The notes under the pieces were generated by a model. It saw only the letters and a list, made by a program, of their open reading frames with translations. It made no database searches and was not told the origin of the DNA. A stretch of DNA of 15,777 nt from Clostridium sp. CAG:590 (lineage in GTDB: Bacteria; Bacillota; Clostridia; Lachnospirales; Lachnospiraceae), in contig HF987759.1 of assembly GCA_000431135.1 (NCBI GenBank), forward strand, positions 1 to 15,777, in the 5' to 3' direction. Below, piece by piece: positions 11,553 to 15,777 of this stretch (position 1 is its first letter; each line of letters begins with the position of its first letter). A program made the translations under genes and the position numbers.

Positions 11553-14102
11553 ATGGAACATGTCGGGATTGTTGGAGGACTTAGAACATATATAGGAGTA
11601 GAAGGTGGAATGTACCGTAATGTGAGTGCGGAGCAGTTGGGAGCGCATGTACTGAGGCAGATTCCGGTACGGTGCGGTATACCGGTAGAAGATATTGATA
11701 TGGTGATTGCCGGTAATGGCATAGGAGGAGGCGGCAATGTGACAAGACTGGCTTTATTGGAAGCAGGTTATCCGCAGGAGATATCCGGTATCACAGTGGA
11801 TGTACAGTGTGGTTCCGGGTTAGAGGCAATTGCCATGGCAGCGGCTAGGATCGAGGCAGGTCTGGCTGATGTGATCGTGGCAGGGGGAATGGAAAGTGCA
11901 TCAACCAAACCAACCAGAGTTCATAATGAGAGACATCCCGATTATTGTGCGGAGCATCCGGCGTATTCTGTTGCAAAGTTTGCACCCGGAATGCAAGATG
12001 AATTAGCGATGCTAAAAGGGGCAGAACGGGTGGGAAGAAAATTAGGTATAGATAAAAATGCTATGGAACAATATGTTATTACAAGCCATCAAAGGGCAGC
12101 GGAAGCGGCAGAACATGGGCTGTTAAACGATGTTCTGGCAACGCCTTATTATGAATCAAGCGAGGTGGATTCACGGAATGCGAAGGCTTATGATGAAGGA
12201 ATAAGACCGAAGATGTCGGAACGTCTGTTGCGAAGGTTGCCGGCGCTGGTTCCGGGCGGAGAATATGTGACAGCAGGAACGGTGAGCCTTACCAATGATG
12301 GGGCGGCATTTGTTGTGTTGTGCTCAGCGAAATATGCAAGTACGCATGAGTTGTCATGGGAAGCACGGCTTGTAGATGTGGTGTCTGTTGGAGCAGATCC
12401 GGATTATAGTCCGGAAAGTATGGTGCCGGCAATTCGCAAACTGTTAGAACGGAATGCTGTGTCGGCGGAGCAGATCACGGCATGGGAATACAATGAAGCT
12501 TTTGCAGTCATTGATGAGATTGTGGCGGGAGAATTAGGGGAGCATTGTGATCGGTATAATATCTATGGGGGTGCCCTGGCTTATGGGCATCCGTATGGTG
12601 CATCCGGTGCGATTATAACACTTCATTTATTACAGGCACTCCGGCAATTAGATGTTCCGGAAGTTATATCCGGGATGGATGAATCAGAAAGAAAATATGG
12701 AATTGCGGCGGTATCTGCAGCGGGAGGAATTGGAACGGCCATGTTAGTGGAATGGAATAAAGAACCGGATAAGACAAAGAAAGAGGAAAAACAGGTGACG
12801 GAATGCAGGATGAATGAGCAGGAGGGCAAGAAACTACAGAACGAGGAAAATGTCGGATATTGGGATATGCTTTGTCAACAGTCGGAATCGCACATCATGC
12901 TTGTTGAAGATGATCATGTGATTACATACGGACAAATGGTGGAGCAGGCATCTCTCATGCGGCAGCAGATAAGGGATGAGGAAACAGATAAAGAGAAGAA
13001 TCCGGAACGGAATTCCAAGCAGCTTTATCTTGTGCGCGAACATTCCATAACAGAAGCATTCGTTGTATTCTTTGCCTGCCAGGAAACTTCATATGTGCCG
13101 GTTATTGTACCGGAAGATATGCCGGATGAGGATTATATGCTGTTAGAACGAACCCCTGTGCCGGAACAGGCAGTGATGGGGGTACTGACCTCCGGAACCA
13201 CCGGCCGACAGAAAATTATGTTTCGTACTTTTGCAAGCTGGGCAGATTTCTTCCCGGTTCAGAATGATATTTTTTCCATGGGAGAGGATACCGTGCTGTT
13301 TGCACAGGGATCATTGGCATTTACCGGTAATCTGAATCTATATATGGGTCTGTTTGCAACGGGTGGAACGGTAGTGGCAACAAAACGGTTTCGACCACGA
13401 TATTGGCTGCAGTTAATATTACAGCATAAGGTAAACGCAATTTATCTGATTCCGGCAAAGATGATGGCGTTGTGCCGGGTGGTAGGAAGGCCGGTATATG
13501 GGGTTAGGCATTTTACAACGGGTTCGCAGTCGTTTGGACAACAGGAACTGGCTAAGGTAAAGCATGTATTTCCGGATATACATGTAGTTTTATATTATGG
13601 TGCGAGTGAGGTGAGTTATATCACATATCTTTCAGAAGAGGAGATAACGGAGGATGCTTCACAGGTAGGACGATTGTTTCCAAATGTAAAGGCGGTGATC
13701 CGGGATGGTTCCTTCTATGTGGAAAGCGCATATGGTGTGATCGGGGTGAAAATGCCACATAATACCGGAGATCTGGGACGGATGGACGAAAAGGGTTATT
13801 TCTATTTTCTTGGAAGGGCAGATGATATACTGAATATTAATGGAAGAAAGGTGTCTGCATACCGGATTGAACAGACATTTTCAGACATATATCATGTTGC
13901 CGGAATTGCAAAGGTGGGGATGAAAGGAACACATCAGCAATTGAAATTTGATTATGAAGGGGAGGAAGACTTGCCGGGAATGACACAGATCCGGGAAAGA
14001 CTGCGGGATGTGCTGCAGTCTTATGAGATACCAAAGATCTGCAGACGGGTGGAAAAACTTCCACGGACGGAGAGTGGAAAGATAAAGCGTCATTGTAAAT
14101 AA
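11553..14102 (+). CDS. Thiolase fused to acyl-CoA ligase (AMP-forming)
   Basis: This 849-residue protein has two enzyme halves. Residues from 1 to about 400 are a thiolase: nucleophile C86 in DVQCGSGLEAI, NEAFAV, and H346 in AYGHPYGASGA. The second catalytic cysteine of ordinary thiolases (CxGGGxG) is replaced by S388 (SAAGGIG). After a charged linker, residues from about 425 are an AMP-forming acyl-CoA ligase: TSGTTG at 546-551, YGASE at 682-686, a TGD motif, GRADD at 754-758 and the C-terminal lysine K843 in PRTESGKIKR. The ligase half could activate an acid to a CoA thioester and the thiolase half extend or cleave it. AAAGG lies before the ATG; bioY ends 109 bases upstream. In Bacillus subtilis, BirA controls bioY-like yhfU with separate ligase (yhfT) and thiolase (yhfS) genes; this looks like their fused counterpart. 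The substrate is unknown. Confidence 0.88.
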   Translation: MEHVGIVGGLRTYIGVEGGMYRNVSAEQLGAHVLRQIPVRCGIPVEDIDMVIAGNGIGGGGNVTRLALLEAGYPQEISGITVDVQCGSGLEAIAMAAARIEAGLADVIVAGGMESASTKPTRVHNERHPDYCAEHPAYSVAKFAPGMQDELAMLKGAERVGRKLGIDKNAMEQYVITSHQRAAEAAEHGLLNDVLATPYYESSEVDSRNAKAYDEGIRPKMSERLLRRLPALVPGGEYVTAGTVSLTNDGAAFVVLCSAKYASTHELSWEARLVDVVSVGADPDYSPESMVPAIRKLLERNAVSAEQITAWEYNEAFAVIDEIVAGELGEHCDRYNIYGGALAYGHPYGASGAIITLHLLQALRQLDVPEVISGMDESERKYGIAAVSAAGGIGTAMLVEWNKEPDKTKKEEKQVTECRMNEQEGKKLQNEENVGYWDMLCQQSESHIMLVEDDHVITYGQMVEQASLMRQQIRDEETDKEKNPERNSKQLYLVREHSITEAFVVFFACQETSYVPVIVPEDMPDEDYMLLERTPVPEQAVMGVLTSGTTGRQKIMFRTFASWADFFPVQNDIFSMGEDTVLFAQGSLAFTGNLNLYMGLFATGGTVVATKRFRPRYWLQLILQHKVNAIYLIPAKMMALCRVVGRPVYGVRHFTTGSQSFGQQELAKVKHVFPDIHVVLYYGASEVSYITYLSEEEITEDASQVGRLFPNVKAVIRDGSFYVESAYGVIGVKMPHNTGDLGRMDEKGYFYFLGRADDILNINGRKVSAYRIEQTFSDIYHVAGIAKVGMKGTHQQLKFDYEGEEDLPGMTQIRERLRDVLQSYEIPKICRRVEKLPRTESGKIKRHCK

Positions 14103-14309
14103 GAGAAACCACAATTTTTGAAAGTGAGAGTTTTGGGAGAAACAGAATCAGATAATAAGATGATAGAGCAGATATTCTTAAAAGAATAAGGAAAGACACG
14201 GTTAAAACATGAAAAATATCAGGATTTAGCTTTCCATTTCATAAAAATTATGATAGGATAGTGGGGTTGAGTAACTGTTGATAAACTGATAACACACAAG
14301 GAGGAGAAT

Positions 14310-15734
14310 ATGTGGGATACAGTGAATGAATTTTTAACGAAGGTTGATGATTTGGTCTGGGGTGTGCCGCTTATGATATTGATCATGGCAGGTGGAATCC
14401 TGTTGACGATCCGTCTGGGCCTGTTGCAGGTAAGAAAGTTACCTCTGGCTCTGAAATGGATGGTGAGGAATGAAGAAGAGGGCGAAGGCGAGGTTACTTC
14501 GTTTGGAGCACTTTGTACTGCATTATCTGCAACAATTGGTACCGGTAACATTGTCGGAGTTGCAACTGCGATTGGAGCCGGTGGTCCGGGAGCATTGTTC
14601 TGGATGGAGCTTGCAGCATTTTTCGGAATGGCAACCAAGTATGCAGAAGGATTACTTGCGGTTAAGTATCGTGTGGTAGATGATGAGAACCATGCATTAG
14701 GCGGACCATTTTATTACATAGAAAAAGGAATTGGAGAAGGCTGGAAATGGCTGGCTAAGATCTTTGCATTCTTTGGTATTTGTGTTGGATTGTTTGGTAT
14801 TGGAACATTTTCACAGGTGAATGGTATATCTTCTGCGGTTCAGGGTTTCTTTGATCCGGATAAGACTAATACAGTTACCATTCCCGGAATCGGAACGTAT
14901 TCATGGACAGTTGTAATTGCATCATTGATCTTAAGTATCTGCGTTGCATTGGTATTGATCGGTGGTATTCAGAGAATTGCAAGTGTATCACAGATTATCG
15001 TACCATTTATGGCAATTATTTATGTTGTGATTTCTGTTGTATTATTGATCTGTAATATTACTGAGATTCCACATGCAATTGTTATTATTGTAAAGAGTGC
15101 ATTTAATCCACAGGCAGTGGCCGGTGGTGTGGCTGGTTCTATGATCGTTGCCATGCAGAAGGGTGTCGCCCGTGGTATTTTCTCGAATGAGGCAGGACTG
15201 GGATCTGCACCGATCGCGGCAGCAGCAGCTAAGACAAAGGAGCCGGTTCGTCAGGGTCTGATCTCTATGACAGGAACTTTTGTAGATACAATTGTGATCT
15301 GTACCATGACAGGTCTTTCTATTGTATTGACCAGTGCATGGCAGCAGGAGGGTTTGGAAGGTGTACAGGTAACTACTTATGCATTCCAGAACGGTTTACC
15401 GATTCCTGCACAGGTATCTGCATTCCTCTTAATGCTTTGCCTGGTATTCTTTGCATTTACAACGATTCTTGGATGGGATTATTATTCTGAACGCTGTTTG
15501 GAATATTTAACAGGAAGCAAAGGAAAATCCATCATGGTATATCGCTGGTTATATATCATTGCTGTATTCATTGGACCTTATATGACTGTTAAGGCAGTGT
15601 GGACAATTGCAGATATCTTCAATGGATTGATGGCAATTCCGAATATGATCGCAATCTTTGCACTTTCCGGTGTGGTTGTAAAAGAAACAAAAGACTTCTT
15701 CGTACGTCACAAAAACGGAGAAATCGAAGACTAA
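14310..15734 (+). CDS. Sodium:alanine/glycine symporter, AGCS family
   Basis: This 474-residue multi-pass membrane protein is of the alanine-or-glycine:cation symporter family (AlsT, AgcS, DagA relatives), which moves alanine or glycine inward with Na+. The family signature is clear: GTGNIVGVATAIGAGGPG, followed by LFWMELAAFFGMATKYAEG. Later comes the conserved GVARGIFSNEAGLGSAPIAAAAAKT stretch at about residues 287-311. Around ten hydrophobic segments follow the amphipathic N-terminus, and length is normal. AAGGAGG stands just before the ATG. The 207-base gap from the ligase gene holds no good terminator and only a weak TATGAT -10-like box (14249-14254), so it is unclear whether it is read from its own promoter. 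Substrate choice between alanine and glycine cannot be settled from sequence. Confidence 0.94.
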   Translation: MWDTVNEFLTKVDDLVWGVPLMILIMAGGILLTIRLGLLQVRKLPLALKWMVRNEEEGEGEVTSFGALCTALSATIGTGNIVGVATAIGAGGPGALFWMELAAFFGMATKYAEGLLAVKYRVVDDENHALGGPFYYIEKGIGEGWKWLAKIFAFFGICVGLFGIGTFSQVNGISSAVQGFFDPDKTNTVTIPGIGTYSWTVVIASLILSICVALVLIGGIQRIASVSQIIVPFMAIIYVVISVVLLICNITEIPHAIVIIVKSAFNPQAVAGGVAGSMIVAMQKGVARGIFSNEAGLGSAPIAAAAAKTKEPVRQGLISMTGTFVDTIVICTMTGLSIVLTSAWQQEGLEGVQVTTYAFQNGLPIPAQVSAFLLMLCLVFFAFTTILGWDYYSERCLEYLTGSKGKSIMVYRWLYIIAVFIGPYMTVKAVWTIADIFNGLMAIPNMIAIFALSGVVVKETKDFFVRHKNGEIED

Positions 15735-15736
15735 CC

Positions 15737-15748
15737 CCCTTGCACAGC
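15737..15748 (+). repeat. 12-bp repeat copy B, just after the symporter stop
   Basis: CCCTTGCACAGC begins two bases after the symporter stop codon. It is the exact counterpart of the sequence after potCD (1-12, minus strand). The 29 bases that follow it show a possible imperfect stem (TTGCAC with GTGCGAA at 15740-15768), but no clear terminator. Confidence 0.35.
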
Positions 15749-15777
15749 GTAAAGGACGGACGTGCGAAACGGATAGA

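Noticed and set aside
11063..11737. Open frame of 224 codons on the minus strand opposite bioY and the thiolase start
   Set aside because: It lies antisense to two well-supported genes, has low-complexity cysteine-rich content and no recognisable domain.
14103..14309. Possible riboswitch or terminator ahead of the symporter
   Set aside because: Only a short ATTCTTAAAAGAAT palindrome and a weak -10-like box are seen; there is no stable hairpin with a T run and no known riboswitch pattern.
1..15748. The 12-bp inverted pair at both window ends as transposon termini
   Set aside because: There is no transposase or integrase inside, the genes are ordinary chromosomal functions, and a 12-bp pair is expected by chance in this length.

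Overview
The window looks like chromosome of a low- to mid-GC Gram-positive anaerobe of the Clostridia, most likely Lachnospiraceae. Reasons: strong AGGAGG-type ribosome binding sites and TTGnnn-N17-TATAAT promoters, a PotC-PotD fusion, a Bacillus/Clostridium-type BirA operator, AGCS amino acid symporter and class II aldolase genes, and a tRNA without encoded CCA. Nothing is visibly mobile: no transposase, integrase, CRISPR array or phage gene was found.

Region 1 (1-4500, minus strand) is a polyamine uptake operon read as XRE-cupin regulator, potA, potB, potCD. The regulator's promoter is framed by repeated TTTAGT/GTTTAC-type sites, which suggests autoregulation. Region 2 (4550-7094, plus strand) is a divergent hybrid sensor kinase (GAF-like, two PAS-like, HisKA, HATPase, receiver), ended by a perfect hairpin shared with the convergent next gene. 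Region 3 (7115-8744, minus strand) is an unusual fusion of an XRE DNA-binding domain to a UDP-glucose 6-dehydrogenase. Two identical-format palindromes (TGTTA-N7-TAACA) about 95 bp apart flank its promoter. Region 4 (8820-9826, plus strand) is fba, class II fructose-bisphosphate aldolase, with a strong terminator. Region 5 (9897-10086, minus strand) is a tRNA-Pro(CGG) gene with a consensus promoter and a perfect terminator.

Region 6 (10129-14102, plus strand) is the most interesting part. Two tandem BirA-type operators precede a MaoC-like hydratase gene, bioY (biotin transporter) and a large thiolase/acyl-CoA ligase fusion. The gene content resembles the BirA-controlled yhfU-yhfT-yhfS group of Bacillus subtilis (BioY, acyl-CoA ligase, thiolase), but here the ligase and thiolase are one polypeptide and a hydratase is added. 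I infer a biotin-responsive acyl-CoA chain-building module, possibly for a pimeloyl-type biotin precursor; the chemistry is not proven by the sequence.

Region 7 (14310-15734, plus strand) is an AGCS-family sodium:alanine/glycine symporter. A 12-bp repeat lies just beyond the stop codons of the two outermost genes, in the same orientation relative to each gene.
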